Shown here in pieces: positions 44,692 to 54,362 of a DNA stretch of 64,000 nucleotides. Below the pieces are notes generated by a model. The model was not told the origin of the DNA and ran no database searches. It saw only the letters and a program-made list of their open reading frames with translations. Origin of the DNA: Nematostella vectensis (Eukaryota; Cnidaria; Anthozoa; Actiniaria; Edwardsiidae). Position 1 is the stretch's first letter. Each line of letters begins with the position of its first letter. The stretch spans positions 20,759,969 through 20,823,968 of the forward strand of contig NC_064035.1 of the NCBI RefSeq assembly GCF_932526225.1, read 5' to 3'. The position numbers and the translations under genes were made by a program.

Positions 44692-47600
44692 CTAACAATA
44701 GCGCACAGTCACAAAATCTCTAAACCTACAAGTTTTAGCTTGCGGTCCTATTATTTTCTCATTTCCTGATCTCAAATTATATCCATGTTGGACAATTGTC
44801 ATGTTATTAACTACAGATTTTAAGGGTTCAACAGTTTTAGCTCTTGCCATAAATTTCCGACATGCTTCATCCCTTCTCTCAGACAAAAATTGGAGAGACG
44901 TTGAGGCAAGGGCACTACTATAGCTCGTATATTCGTGCCTTAGAATGATTTTTAAAGCTCTTTTCTGTATAGACTCCAGGTGCTCAGATAGGTATTCCGG
45001 TAGTGCAGCCCACACCGGCGACGCATATTCGAGTACAGACCTTATGAGCGCGCAATAAATAGTACACAAATCATGTACTGATAAGCCTGCCTTTTTGAGA
45101 AGTCTTAACGCGTACAGGCGCTTATTTGCCTTACTGAACACGTGTTCTACATGATTATTCCAAGACAGGTCATGACTAATGTAAACTCCAAGAAACTTGT
45201 AGCAGGTAACCCTTTTGATAGTTGAGCCCATTAAATTGAGTGCACATGTGGGAGATGGCTGATATTTTAGGAAATTAATTACTAGCTCCCTACACTTGCT
45301 AGGATTTAATCGCATGCCGCGTTGTGTTGCAAACCCACAGATTTCATTAGCGATAACAGGAAGGTAACTAGGCGAGCATCTTGGTACAACCTCATAAATA
45401 GTGGTATCATCAACATATTTTACCCTATACGGCCAGTTATCTACTAATCTGTTTACTAAGACGGCAAATAAGAGAGGCGCGATTTTAGTGCCCTGAGGGA
45501 TACCCCCATGGGGACGTACATACTCAGACAAGACCCCATTGATCATGACTCTTTGAGGTCTAGCAGTAAGAAATGCACTCACCCATTGCTTAAGATGGGC
45601 ATCTACGGCCAGAAGGTCAAGCTCTTGCATCAATACATTGTGGTCTACTAAGTCATAACCTTTCGAAAAATCGGCAAAAAATATACGAATATAATTCTCG
45701 CCTCTGTCTAAAGACTCAAGTATAGAATGCATAAAATAAATTAATGCTTGAGTGGTGGATTTTCCTTTCAAAGAAAACTGCCTAGAGTCCAACTTATCAA
45801 TTACTTGCTTAAATAGAGACTGTAGGGTGAATCCTTCAAGGACCTTGGCGAGCTGAGATGTTAACGTTATGGGCCTTAGGTCATCCTGTGGTTTCTTGGG
45901 TGGAGAACACTTAGGGATAGGGCGGATGATTGATTCCTTCAGCTGATCTGGTACGCATCCCTCTCTCAGCGAAGAGTTATACAGGTCGCAGACAACCGGT
46001 GACAGTTCAAACGCGAATTCCTTCCATATTCTATTTGGCACAGGATCTGGACCAGGGGATTTCTTGATTTGGATGTTATTCAAAGCTTGATAAACAAGTC
46101 TAGGAGTTATGAGAAGGTCATCAGGCACAGGGAATGGTATTGGTTCCACAGGTACCTCTAGTGGTGCAAAGTTAGCAGTCAATGAGTAGAGGAACTCATT
46201 GAACTTACCACAAAGGGCCTCAAGGGTAGGAGTGTCACTATCAATTAACTGATGCCACCACTCATACGTGTCAGTGAGCCCTCCCAGACTTTTGACACTT
46301 CCCCACCATTTAGATACGTTTGAGTCCTTTAATGCTACAACCTTGTTCTTATAAAACTTCTCCTTAGCTGACACACACTCCCTTTGTACCCTGTTTCTCA
46401 TTTCCTTATACTCTCTGAAGTCCTTTCCATGATGTGACAAGGCTTTCTGTCTCTTTGAAATAAGTGCTGTGATCTTAGGCGTAACCCAGGGTTTGCTTGT
46501 ACAACACACCTTTAGTCTCTGTAAGGGTAAGTAAGAGTCAATGGCAGAGGTTAAGATTTTGTAAAGCTCATTGAGCTTATCCTCGGTACAAGTTAAGTTG
46601 GTCACACATCCCCAGTCGAAGCCAGTGATCCACCTCCCGAAAGCACACATAGCACTTTCGCGCATGTCTCTCCTCCAGATTGTCTTCTTAACTGCTCTAG
46701 GACTCATTATCTCCATGACTGGCTTAACTAAAACGGCAAAATGATCACTGTTGCCAATTTTGGATAGCTGGCACGGAGGATGGAAGAATTTAGGTTTATT
46801 AGTCAGAAACCAGTCAAGCGTGCCAGTATCTCTAGTTAGTACAGTTATTATTTGACTAAGGCCAGTCTTAAACTTGACAGACTGCTCTTTAAGACCAGTG
46901 CTCATGGGATTAAAGTCGCCAGACACAGCTATGACACCATCGGGGTGGTTCCTTAGAAAGGATCCAGTATTCTTTTCAATGTGCTCCACTAGACGGGTAT
47001 TCATTTCTGCATTGGAGGATGGAGGATGATAGATAACTCCAAGCAGAATACTGGATACAGTTCTAGGCAGGTGAAAGGGTCTCACTTTAATCCATAAAGA
47101 TTCTATTTCAGGGTCTTCGTAATCGGTCATCCGCGTACATGGGTAGCGAGAGTCGAGGTAAGCACACACTCCTCCATAACGTGTTTCCCTGTCCTTTCTG
47201 AAACAGATGTAGTTTGGTAGTTGTATGATCGAATCAAGAATAGAGTCATTTATCCATGTCTCAGTGAGGCAAACAAACCCTGCCTCAAATTTCTTGGTGA
47301 TTGAATATAATTCATCAAGTTTAGGCACAACGGATCTAACGTTAGCCACGATCGTATTGGGGAAATCAGTGTTCTTCTGATCAGTTGATGGTTGAGCTGT
47401 GGTATTTGACACAGGGTGACCGTGTTCTCGTTTCGGTCGGCGTCTTGACCTAAAAGGCTTTCTTATGCCAAGTTCTTCTAGATGGCTCCATAATTCAGGT
47501 GGCACTCGCTGTTTGGGTTGGCTTTTCCTGATTGCCTTCAGTGTAGAGCTATCGTAAACCCGATTTGGTGAGATATTATGACTCAAGAGGGCTTCCGATA

Positions 47601-47874
47601 CAACCAGTCCAAGATGGCGGGTCGCTGGTCGTGGAATGAACGAACCAAGATGGTTGTGGGACGTCCGGAATAGAGTTAACTGCGGCCACCAATATACCAG
47701 CAGTACAATTGGCCATTTAAGGTTGAGATTGGACCACATGCTGGTCAACAAGTGGTCTAGATAAAGCATATATAAGCAATTACACGGAGCACAAAATACG
47801 AGTGGCAGCCATTTCTGACGCCGCTGACCAACATGTGAGTCAGAGATACAAGTAAGCAATACAACAAAGTACAA
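44692..47874 (-). CDS. LINE ORF2: AP endonuclease and reverse transcriptase
   Basis: It encodes 1060 residues. After a ~170-residue leader comes an apurinic-type endonuclease (FVCLTETWIND, GVIYHPPSSNAEM, AVSGDFNP, TLDWFLTNKP, NSDHFAV). A reverse transcriptase follows with KSPGPDPVPNRIWKEF, LRPITLTSQLAKVLEG, FFADFSKGYDLVDHNVL, the box GGIPQGTKIAPLLFAVL and the active site VKYVDDTT, then a C-terminal thumb with RALKIILRHEY. All catalytic residues that I can check are present. The usual FADFSKAFD reads FADFSKGYD. The enzyme nicks target DNA and copies its RNA at the nick. The true start may lie downstream of 47874, since the first ~60 residues are hydrophobic and atypical. An ORF1 is not seen. 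Confidence 0.88.
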   Translation of the reverse strand: MYFVVLLTCISDSHVGQRRQKWLPLVFCAPCNCLYMLYLDHLLTSMWSNLNLKWPIVLLVYWWPQLTLFRTSHNHLGSFIPRPATRHLGLVVSEALLSHNISPNRVYDSSTLKAIRKSQPKQRVPPELWSHLEELGIRKPFRSRRRPKREHGHPVSNTTAQPSTDQKNTDFPNTIVANVRSVVPKLDELYSITKKFEAGFVCLTETWINDSILDSIIQLPNYICFRKDRETRYGGVCAYLDSRYPCTRMTDYEDPEIESLWIKVRPFHLPRTVSSILLGVIYHPPSSNAEMNTRLVEHIEKNTGSFLRNHPDGVIAVSGDFNPMSTGLKEQSVKFKTGLSQIITVLTRDTGTLDWFLTNKPKFFHPPCQLSKIGNSDHFAVLVKPVMEIMSPRAVKKTIWRRDMRESAMCAFGRWITGFDWGCVTNLTCTEDKLNELYKILTSAIDSYLPLQRLKVCCTSKPWVTPKITALISKRQKALSHHGKDFREYKEMRNRVQRECVSAKEKFYKNKVVALKDSNVSKWWGSVKSLGGLTDTYEWWHQLIDSDTPTLEALCGKFNEFLYSLTANFAPLEVPVEPIPFPVPDDLLITPRLVYQALNNIQIKKSPGPDPVPNRIWKEFAFELSPVVCDLYNSSLREGCVPDQLKESIIRPIPKCSPPKKPQDDLRPITLTSQLAKVLEGFTLQSLFKQVIDKLDSRQFSLKGKSTTQALIYFMHSILESLDRGENYIRIFFADFSKGYDLVDHNVLMQELDLLAVDAHLKQWVSAFLTARPQRVMINGVLSEYVRPHGGIPQGTKIAPLLFAVLVNRLVDNWPYRVKYVDDTTIYEVVPRCSPSYLPVIANEICGFATQRGMRLNPSKCRELVINFLKYQPSPTCALNLMGSTIKRVTCYKFLGVYISHDLSWNNHVEHVFSKANKRLYALRLLKKAGLSVHDLCTIYCALIRSVLEYASPVWAALPEYLSEHLESIQKRALKIILRHEYTSYSSALASTSLQFLSERRDEACRKFMARAKTVEPLKSVVNNMTIVQHGYNLRSGNEKIIGPQAKTCRFRDFVTVRYC

Positions 47875-47884
47875 TTAATCATAT

Positions 47885-49680
47885 GTAATTAGCATATTTA
47901 ACAGTAACGAACTCGTTGAAACGACTCGTATTAGTAGGCCTCTGATAAGGTTTAGATTTAGATCTGAGATTATAACCTGGATCATGCGTAATGCGACGCC
48001 CTTTAATGATAGGAAAAAGAGGATTCTCTAGTTTGATTCTGGAAACGAATCACTGGCATGCGATATTTCTTCGCTCGTGCAACAATGGAAGGTTTGCAAG
48101 CGTGAGTGAGCCCTCATAACTACTACCTGGGAAAGCGATCTTGAGCGCACGCCTCTGAACATTCTGGCGTCAGACAGATAATTTGGAAGGTTCGCAAAGG
48201 CTGCAGACGCATATTCAATGACCGATCTGATAAGTGACCGGTGGACTGTTATCAGCTTTATGGCATCCAGGCCGCATTTCTTAAGTACTCTTAGAGCATA
48301 AAGCCTTTTGTTAGCCTTCTTAATTATGAAGTCGCAGTGCGCAACCCATGTCAAGTCACACGATATGAGAACGCCAAGCAGCTTGAACGACTGCACCCGA
48401 TCGATTGTATTGCCGCCTACGGCCATGGGCTGCCAACTGCAACTATCATAGTTTAAGAAGCTAACGGACATTTCTTTGCACTTTGATGGATAAAGGCGCA
48501 TGTTATTCTTTAGGGCATATGCTTGAATGTCGTTAACAATGTGTCCTAGGAGGGATGGTGAGTTCCTAGGTACCACCTCAAGAACAGTCAAATCGTCCAC
48601 GAACTTAGCCCGCGGGGGCCACGTCCTGACCAAGTCATTGACCATTACACAGAAGAGAATGGGCCCAAGCCTGGTACCCTGGGGGATTTCCCCGTTAAGT
48701 AGTTGCGAGGAAGATGTTTTACCATCGAGGCAAACAGACTGCGAACGCCCTTGTAGAAAGGCTGCAACCTAGCGCAAAAGTGCCGTTTCAACATAAAGTG
48801 ATCTTAACTTATCTAGTAAGATGTGATGGTCAATTAAATCGAATGCTTTTCTGAAATCCGCGAAAAAGAGTCTAACCGAGCAATTGCCGAGATCAAGGGC
48901 CTCAAGCATAAGGTGTAGAATATAGACAATAGCCTGTTTGGTAGACGTAGACGCAACTGCAAACTGCTTACTATCTATTTTATCTAAGACAGCGGGGAGC
49001 ATTCTCGAAAGTGTTAGTCCTTCGATGATCTTGGCGACGTTAGGGAGATAAGTCTCACATCGTTTACCACGGTCTTGGACGTGCGATAGCAGACTTTAGA
49101 GGAGATGGGAAGAAGCCATCAGTTAGCGAGCTGTTGTAAAGGTCGCATATGACCGGAGCAAGTTCGAAGGAGAAGGTCTTCAGGATGGTATTGGGAATTC
49201 CATCGGGACCGGGTGCTTTGTTTATCTTGGTGGCAGATAGGGCTCGCTCAACCTCCGGGATGGTGGCAAGTAACCTAGCAGGGACTTCATCGACTTGAAA
49301 GGATGCCACATCGCGAGTAGTTAGAGGGGGAAGGTCATAGGTCAGCCCGACAAAGAAGGAATTCATCCTGTTACACAGATGCTCGAGAGGGTCGGAATCA
49401 CTTGTGACAAGGAGCTGATCGTACCACTTTCCGTTACGACAGGAGCCACCAGATAAAGCTTTAACCTCCTTTCACCAACTACTGATGTTAGACTCTTTGA
49501 GGGCCTCAACCTTTCTCTCATTTGTAGGCCAATCTTCAAGGGCAGCTTTTTTAGCCTCGTCTGGTTTCCCATCGTTAATAAGCTCAACCGCATAGTCTCG
49601 CTGAAGGCAACAATTTGAATAAAGCTTCATCCAGTACTCAGCGAATACTTGGACCTTGTCGTTCATAAAAGTGATGAATT
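47885..49680 (-). mobile_element. Older CR1-like LINE, 5'-truncated and decayed
   Basis: Pieces on the minus strand correspond to the same RT family as the neighbour: 49666-49363, 49366-49064 (ATKINKAPGPDGIPNTILKT), 49002-48769 (VRLFFADFRKAFDLIDHHIL), 48645-48028 (AKFVDDLTVLEV, then LLGVLISCDLTWVAHCDFII). Frameshifts and stops separate them. The RT box reads FVDD. The truncation near 49680 removes the endonuclease. Confidence 0.85.
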
Positions 49681-50354
49681 ACCTCCACATCGACATCCCT
49701 TTCGTAAGTGCCATAAGAATCTTCCAAACCAAGATCCTCCATCAAATCAGACAGACCAGTTTCCCCCTCATCCATTCTAAAGATAAGACTAATCCGCGTA
49801 CTTCAAAGTCCTCTTGATATGGTATCGATGTGTCTGGGGAATTTTCCCTAATATCGTCTGCCAATTATGATTGGTCTCATGACCTTGAACACAATAAGAT
49901 AAGTCTAGACCTGCCAACTGGAAATCTAGATATTATTGTGTTACTATGCTTGTTACCATAATAAACACAACTAGAGACCTTCTTGCCCTTGAATACATTA
50001 GACACGCTCGGACCTGTCAGCGGGGAACCCCCCTAATAATAACAACATCGTCCCCGCTTTTTCAAGAATGTCATACAACAGCCGTAACCATAGGATTGTA
50101 TCATAAAATGAAACCCGCACACACCGCACGGATTCCACGAAATGAAGAAAGCATATAGTTCCAGTAATTTATTCATAAACTTACACCAAAATCTTTTATC
50201 ATATAGTCTCACAACAATATGATACCATATATTCTCACGAAAATCTTTTATCATATAGTCTCACCAAAATTGGATACCACACAATCATACCAGAATATGA
50301 CACCATACAAAGGTGAGTAGTATAGACTTGGTTTGGTTTGAGCACATTCCGTAG
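49681..50354. other. Short repeats before block B
   Basis: No gene. At 50190-50302 TTTTATCATATAGTCTCAC-like units of 17-34 bp recur about four times. The rest is AT-rich and may hold the decayed upstream part of the block B ATPase. Confidence 0.4.
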
Positions 50355-50615
50355 GAGTGTGCTGAAACCGCCAAGTCCTACACTACTTTCAAAGACCCGA
50401 GGAACCAATTGGGGGTACGCATGCTTGCACAACAAGCGTTTTCAGGGCAGTTAGATTACGTGATGGATGCGTACCGACAAGCCACGCAAGAACCTCATGG
50501 CTACTTGTTGGTGGATTTTCATAAAAAAAAACCCTGACGCCTACCGCCTTCGTTCTCACATCTTACCCAACGAATGCCCCATGTACGTGTACACACCAGC
50601 ATCTCCTAAAGTATA
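50355..50615 (+). pseudogene. Packaging ATPase C-terminus of a second type (block B)
   Basis: Open coding sequence without a start: TTFKDPRNQLGVRMLAQQAF, then LDYVMDAYRQATQEPHGYLL, VDFHKKK and, after a shift in an A-run (50522-50531), DAYRLRSHILPNECPMYVYT. The F/LFKxPRxK-type motif and the PxGHLLVD end are those of A32/FtsK-like ATPases of Polinton/Maverick elements, differing from the ATPase at 41 kb. The Walker A and B parts are missing. The stop TAA (50613) lies inside the TATA box of the next gene. Confidence 0.55.
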
Positions 50616-50657
50616 AATAGAGAGAGATAAAGTGAAAGCCACCCATTGACGACAATG
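50606..50657 (+). promoter_or_regulatory. TATA promoter of the PLA2 gene
   Basis: AAAGTATAAATAGAGAGAGA is followed by AAGTGAAAGCCACCC and TTGACGACAATG. The TATA box is 43 bp before the ATG at 50655. It shares TATAAATAGAGA, a CCACCC element and TTGACGA with the 51.03-kb promoter. Confidence 0.7.
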
Positions 50658-51046
50658 TCTCTTACACGACGACAACACCGATTTGATATCAAGCGTGAAC
50701 TCGCAAGATTAGGTGAGATCCATTTACGCACCCCAACAGGGAAAAGCTACAACTACTGCGGACCTGGTACAAAACTCAACCAAAGATTAAACTCTACCAA
50801 CCCGAGCATAAGTAAACCTATCAACATCTTACACGCCTTATGCCAAAAAACACGACATTGCATACTCAAAGAGTAAGAACCTGGACGACAAATACGTGGC
50901 TGATAAAAATTTCCTTGACGATATATCAAAAATCCCAAAAAACATTCGACCTGAAGAACACTCCCTTGGTACGCTCTTTGGTTTCTATTAAGAGACAACT
51001 CGGTATGGGAATAAAAAAGAAGACGAAGAAAAAAAAGTATAAATAG
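50655..51046 (+). pseudogene. PLA2-domain virion-type protein, frameshifted (block B)
   Basis: The ATG at 50655 opens a frame with a basic start (SLTRRQHRFDIKRELARLGE), then YNYCGPGTKL, the calcium-loop motif of parvovirus/adintovirus-type phospholipase A2 domains. After an A-run near 50845 the coding shifts to another frame with HDIAYS, which holds the His-Asp catalytic pair. Both halves of the active site are visible but no single frame contains them, so the gene is broken. In related viruses the domain opens endosomal membranes. The tail runs Lys-rich into the next TATA box. Confidence 0.7.
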
Positions 51047-51082
51047 AGATAAAAGGAAAACCACCCGTTTCAGTTGACGATG
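51030..51082 (+). promoter_or_regulatory. TATA promoter of the RG-rich gene
   Basis: AAAGTATAAATAGAGATAAA, then GGAAAACCACCCGTTTCAGT and TGACGATG. The TATA box starts about 45 bp before the ATG at 51080. A stop codon of the upstream frame (AAATAG or TAA, depending on frame) falls inside the TATA sequence. Confidence 0.7.
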
Positions 51083-51595
51083 ACCAGAACACGAGGAGGA
51101 ACACGTGGAGTAGTACGCACCCATGGCGGTATCACAGGAGGTACACCCCGTACCCGTGGCGGTGTCACACGTGGGGGTGTACGTGGACGACCCACAGCAA
51201 GCGCGCGTGCACGTTACAGAGCAGAAACACAATTGATTAGACGCCATGGTCTCTTCGCCCACCACCTCCGTTCCACATCCACGCCCTCCACCTCCTCATC
51301 CTCTGTAGCTTTACCATTCGACATTATTCTTCGAGACGAATTGGGGGTGACCCTCGTGATTCCATCATCTCTATCACCAACCCTGTCTCCCGTGGCACCC
51401 GCTCCACCCGTGAGTACACCTCGACAACAGCGACGTACCCTACCATCGTTTACACCACGATCCTCGATCTCGCGATGACGCATTGACACTCCTACCAAGC
51501 GTCGACGAATGCATCGGGAATATCGATCTGGAGAACGAGTCTTGCTTTCCCGGCGGCGACCTGCCAGTGCCATGGGACGTATCACCACTAAAAGA
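51080..51595 (+). pseudogene. RG/T-rich basic protein, 5' part (block B)
   Basis: The start MTRTRGGTRGVVRTHGGITG opens a Gly/Arg/Thr repeat region of ~50 residues (RTRGG, THGG, TRGG), then an Arg/Ala-rich and a Ser/Pro-rich part. The open frame ends at 51478, but a neighbouring frame stays coding-like (LPSVDECIGNIDLENESCFP) up to the gypsy insertion at about 51596. RGG-like repeats bind nucleic acid, so this may be a genome-condensing or scaffold-like virion protein. The 3' part probably continues at 53540-53918 beyond the retrotransposon. Confidence 0.45.
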
Positions 51596-51938
51596 AAACA
51601 CCACCACCACGCACCAATTTACTTGAAGCGTCACTTAGTTGTGTCACTACTTTGTCAACCGTCTTGGTGTAGTGATATTCTCTCTTGATCCACTTATTCA
51701 AGTCCCGGGGGTCCAGGCAGACTCGGATCTCTGTGATCTCCCCCTTGTCATTGGTTGTCTCTGTCAACACAATGCTATTCACCCAGTCTGTGGGTGTGTC
51801 CACAGGTTCTATGATACCTGCTTCAAGCATCTTGTCGATTTCTTGCTTGTACAATTCATGGAGGTGGACTGGTACCGACCTGGGTGGATGGATAACAGGT
51901 TCTGCACCCTCCTCTAAGGTGATCTGATATGGTCTCAT
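51588..51938 (-). pseudogene. gypsy reverse transcriptase, first third
   Basis: The frame reads PPRSVPVHLHELYKQEIDKM, EAGIIEPVDTPTDWVNSIVL and RVCLDPRDLNKWIKREYHY, the fingers region of Ty3/gypsy RT, then is cut at 51588 before the catalytic LDA and YxDD boxes. It cannot be active. Confidence 0.85.
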
Positions 51939-52243
51939 TTTAAATGCTCCCAGTCCCTCAAATGCTCCCAGTCCCTCGATCTTTGTAGCTGTTCACTAAT
52001 TTTCCCTTAGTTAGTGGGGTGTGCATGTTGTCATGTTGACTATGGGATTGGGCCTTGGGGGCATTGTCAAGATTAAGGTTGTACTTCACTAGCTCGATAT
52101 CATCACATGTCTTGCAGCCAATTATGGCAGGACCTGATACTTCAGTAACATTGAATGTTATTTCTTTAACTTGACCCTTGTGGTGCACATACAAATGACA
52201 CTGTCCCAGGTTTGAGATCTCATGTCCACCGTAGGATATGATT

Positions 52244-52953
52244 TTACAGCCAGGTTTCTCCAGCTGTCTTTTTTTTTTTCGGGAAAAGGCACTCAATGTC
52301 CTTCTTTGCAATGACATTGAGTTCTGCGCCAGTATCAATTCTACATACAATAGGGGTGGTATTCTTGTGGTGTGGTTTGGAAGTGAACTGCAATTCCGTC
52401 GTTACACGGTTGCGGTTTTCTAGCTGGAAGATGCTTTCAATTCCGCTTGGGCTATTTTCATTAGTGCTGGTTTCTGCCACTAGAGTTCCTAAGAAAACTC
52501 TTTCATCACAATTTTCATCATCAAGTGAATGGACAAAATGTTTTTGGGTGAGAAGCACATGTGCTGGAAGTGTCCAGTTTTGTATCAGGCAAAGCACTCT
52601 GAATCAATAGCTGGGCATTTCTGGCCCTTTTTGTGGGGTGTATTTCCACATCTTCCACATTTATCTGGTGTATGGTGCTGAGCGGATGCGCCCTTTTCAT
52701 CACCAGGCTTCTTGTTGGATCTATTTACTCGGTGGGTTTTACCTTTTCGTTGCTTTCTAGCTTTGTTGTTGTTCTGAATGGAGTTTACCTCTCTCTGATT
52801 CTGGGGGTCGCTCATGGCGTTCATTTGTAGCCGTGTCGCCTCCTCAGTGTGGGCGATTTCCCTGGCTCTCTTGAAGGAGAGGGAATTTCCTTCGGCGATG
52901 CACTTCTTTCGTACCGCGTCGGAGTCGGCTCCAAAAACAAGAGAATCTCGCAT
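52244..52953 (-). pseudogene. gypsy nucleocapsid knuckle and aspartic protease
   Basis: 52953-52585 ends with CGRCGNTPHKKGQKC, a zinc knuckle with one extra residue before the last Cys. 52597-52244 contains VCRIDTGAELNVI, the D-T-G active-site loop of a retropepsin. After a shift at a poly-T run (52266-52277) the flap part follows at 52350-51958 (GHEISNLGQC, SGPAIIGCKTC). Together they would mature Gag and package RNA. Confidence 0.75.
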
Positions 52954-53363
52954 TAGCTCATCGTGGGAAAACCACTATTCTGTATAAGTAGTTTTGCCTC
53001 AGTAAGGAATTCGTCTAGCGGCCTGTTGTTTTGTTTCAAGAATCTTAGGTAAAATCGATTTAGTAAGTGGTTGGATTGTGGTTTCACGTGTTCTTCGAAA
53101 CGCTTCCAATATTCGGCCAATTTGTTCGCCTCTTCTGTGCTCAAATTCCATGTATTAAACAAGTCAAGGCCATAATCTCCCGTCCAGAGGAGTAAATATC
53201 TACACTTCTGTTCCTCCGACCTCTGTTTTAGCGGCCCGTCAAATAACAATTCACATTTCTGGCGAAAACGTTTGAACTTTAATTCAATGTCGGGGCTCGT
53301 GGTCCAGTCTATTTTGGGAGTTTCAAATCCGATCAAATCGCTCATTTCGCTGGCTTGTACCAA
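52953..53363 (-). CDS. gypsy Gag, N-terminal part
   Basis: A 136-codon frame from a minus-strand Met: MSDLIGFETPKIDW, then KCRYLLLWTGDYGLDLFNTW, YWKRFEEHVKPQSNHLLNRF and FLTEAKLLIQNSGF. This is the retrotransposon capsid-type gag helix bundle. It ends in a stop at 52953; the following frame continues at once with MRDSLVFGADSDAVRKKCI, so one small shift separates capsid from nucleocapsid. Confidence 0.75.
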   Translation of the reverse strand: MVQASEMSDLIGFETPKIDWTTSPDIELKFKRFRQKCELLFDGPLKQRSEEQKCRYLLLWTGDYGLDLFNTWNLSTEEANKLAEYWKRFEEHVKPQSNHLLNRFYLRFLKQNNRPLDEFLTEAKLLIQNSGFPTMS

Positions 53364-53559
53364 AGAACAATTGGAATAAACTCACGTTTTTCTTTCTCCT
53401 TCCAGTCTGTGATTTCTAGAAGATCCCGCTACTGACAGCCATGTCGAGTTTCATGAACTGGAGGGTTTATTATGATACTCGTGCGAGTCGTACAAGCTGT
53501 ACACAAGTATAAAGCTACATGCATAAATTAACATAATGAATAACTATGGCGCGAAAGTC

Positions 53560-53918
53560 ACGCAATACATGTCAGTCACTGGTTGTGTTACACCCTGCTG
53601 GAAGTAGTTATTCACTATCATCACCGGGTAGTACTTCAACACCCCGAAGTCGTACAGGAAGTCGCGTCCGTACCCCACCCACACCTGTCTCAAGTCGTGC
53701 CTCTTCCCGTGGAGCTAGAGGAACCGAAACCACCACGACCACTAAAAAGTGTGTCACCCGCAAGAGTCGTGGACGGAACGGAAGCAACACCACCAAGACC
53801 AAATGCATCACCACCCGTCGTGTTGCTGGTCATGGAACAAGTCAACATGGTGGTCAAGTCCCCTTTGGCAGATTCAATCCAGCATGGAGAACACTATGGA
53901 TGTGAACCATATAAATAA
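53560..53918 (+). pseudogene. Pro/Val-rich C-terminal part of the interrupted block B gene
   Basis: Two plus frames are open here. I prefer the one that ends with the stop at 53916-53918 (PVELEEPKPPRPLKSVSPAR, then QHGEHYGCEPYK), because its stop lies inside the TATA box of the next gene, as at 50613 and about 51040. The other frame (53546-53905, Arg/Ser/Thr-rich, RSRTGSRVRTPPTPVSSRAS) looks protamine-like and cannot be excluded. It is probably the continuation of the RG-rich gene past the gypsy insertion. Confidence 0.35.
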
Positions 53919-53952
53919 CAAAGACTTTACATATCTAATCTCAGTTTGCATG
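53906..53952 (+). promoter_or_regulatory. TATA promoter of the core-X-like gene
   Basis: ACCATATAAATAACAAAG is followed by AATCTCAGTTTGCATG. The TATA box is about 40 bp before the ATG at 53950, and TCAGTT stands just before the ATG, as TCAGTT does at 51.07 and 54.34 kb. Confidence 0.6.
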
Positions 53953-54300
53953 TCTAGCCGACTGAGAAGGAACGAGCGCTTCCTTGAAGTGCTCTCACAT
54001 ACTAAAGGGAAAGCGCGACAACGTCTTCTGGCCAATGCTACACCCGAACAAATAAACACGTTGGGGGAAATTGCCAAGAACCTATTGAAAGGCAGCCTTC
54101 CCGTTTCTCATACTCAAAGGAAAAAACTAAAGCCTCACCTGCAACGACTACTCACCCTGGCCAACAAGAGAATACCCAATGGTTCCCGAAAACGCTCCGT
54201 CACAAGACAACGTGGGAGATTTCTTATTCCCCTCTTAATTGGCGCCTTGGCCACTACAGCAGCCACACCCGTGTTGAAAAAAGCCATCGACAAAATCTAA
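53950..54300 (+). CDS. Core-protein-X-like basic protein (block B)
   Basis: It is 116 codons from the ATG at 53950, chosen for its position after the TATA box and the family-typical start MSSRLRRNERFLEVLSHTKG. The protein is very basic, has a helical middle (NATPEQINTLGEIAKNLLKG) and ends with a Lys/Arg cluster and a hydrophobic segment (RGRFLIPLLIGALATTAAT). This layout, and the start motif, match a small protein family found in Polinton/adintovirus genomes and compared with adenovirus core protein X (mu), which binds DNA inside the particle. It is the only uninterrupted gene of the block. A start at 53896 is in frame but lies before the TATA-derived transcript. Confidence 0.65.
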   Translation: MSSRLRRNERFLEVLSHTKGKARQRLLANATPEQINTLGEIAKNLLKGSLPVSHTQRKKLKPHLQRLLTLANKRIPNGSRKRSVTRQRGRFLIPLLIGALATTAATPVLKKAIDKI

Positions 54301-54362
54301 AGACTATACATAGAGTCGACGTAAAAGTTCACCCTCTCAGTTGACTCAAGTCTTTCACCATG
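54298..54362 (+). promoter_or_regulatory. TATA-like promoter of the 54.36-kb gene
   Basis: AAGACTATACATAGAGTCGA, then GTAAAAGTTCACCC and TCTCAGTTGACTCAAG before the ATG at 54360. TATACATAGAG, a CACCC element and CAGTTGAC repeat the order seen at 50.61 and 51.03 kb. The upstream stop TAA (54298-54300) touches it. Confidence 0.65.

Larger units (their letters stand above)
51588..53560 (-). mobile_element. Ty3/gypsy retrotransposon fragment inserted in block B
   Basis: Minus strand: a possible LTR end (TGTCGAGTTTCATGAACTGG on plus, from 53441), a TGG primer site (minus TGGCTGTCAG), gag (53363-52953), CCHC knuckle (52953-52585), protease (52597-51958) and RT (51938-51588). The RT stops abruptly at 51588, so the remaining pol and the 3' LTR are missing. 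The exact junctions with the virus-like gene are not certain. Confidence 0.8.

Noticed and set aside
50033-50254. Minus frame with repeated IIKDF/YHIVVRLYDKRF text
   Set aside because: Produced by short tandem repeats (ATCATATAGTCTCAC); overlaps nothing conserved.
53546-53905. Arg/Ser/Thr-rich (protamine-like) frame as the main gene
   Set aside because: Not excluded, but the overlapping frame ends in the next TATA box like its neighbours; also its ATG may lie in gypsy LTR sequence.
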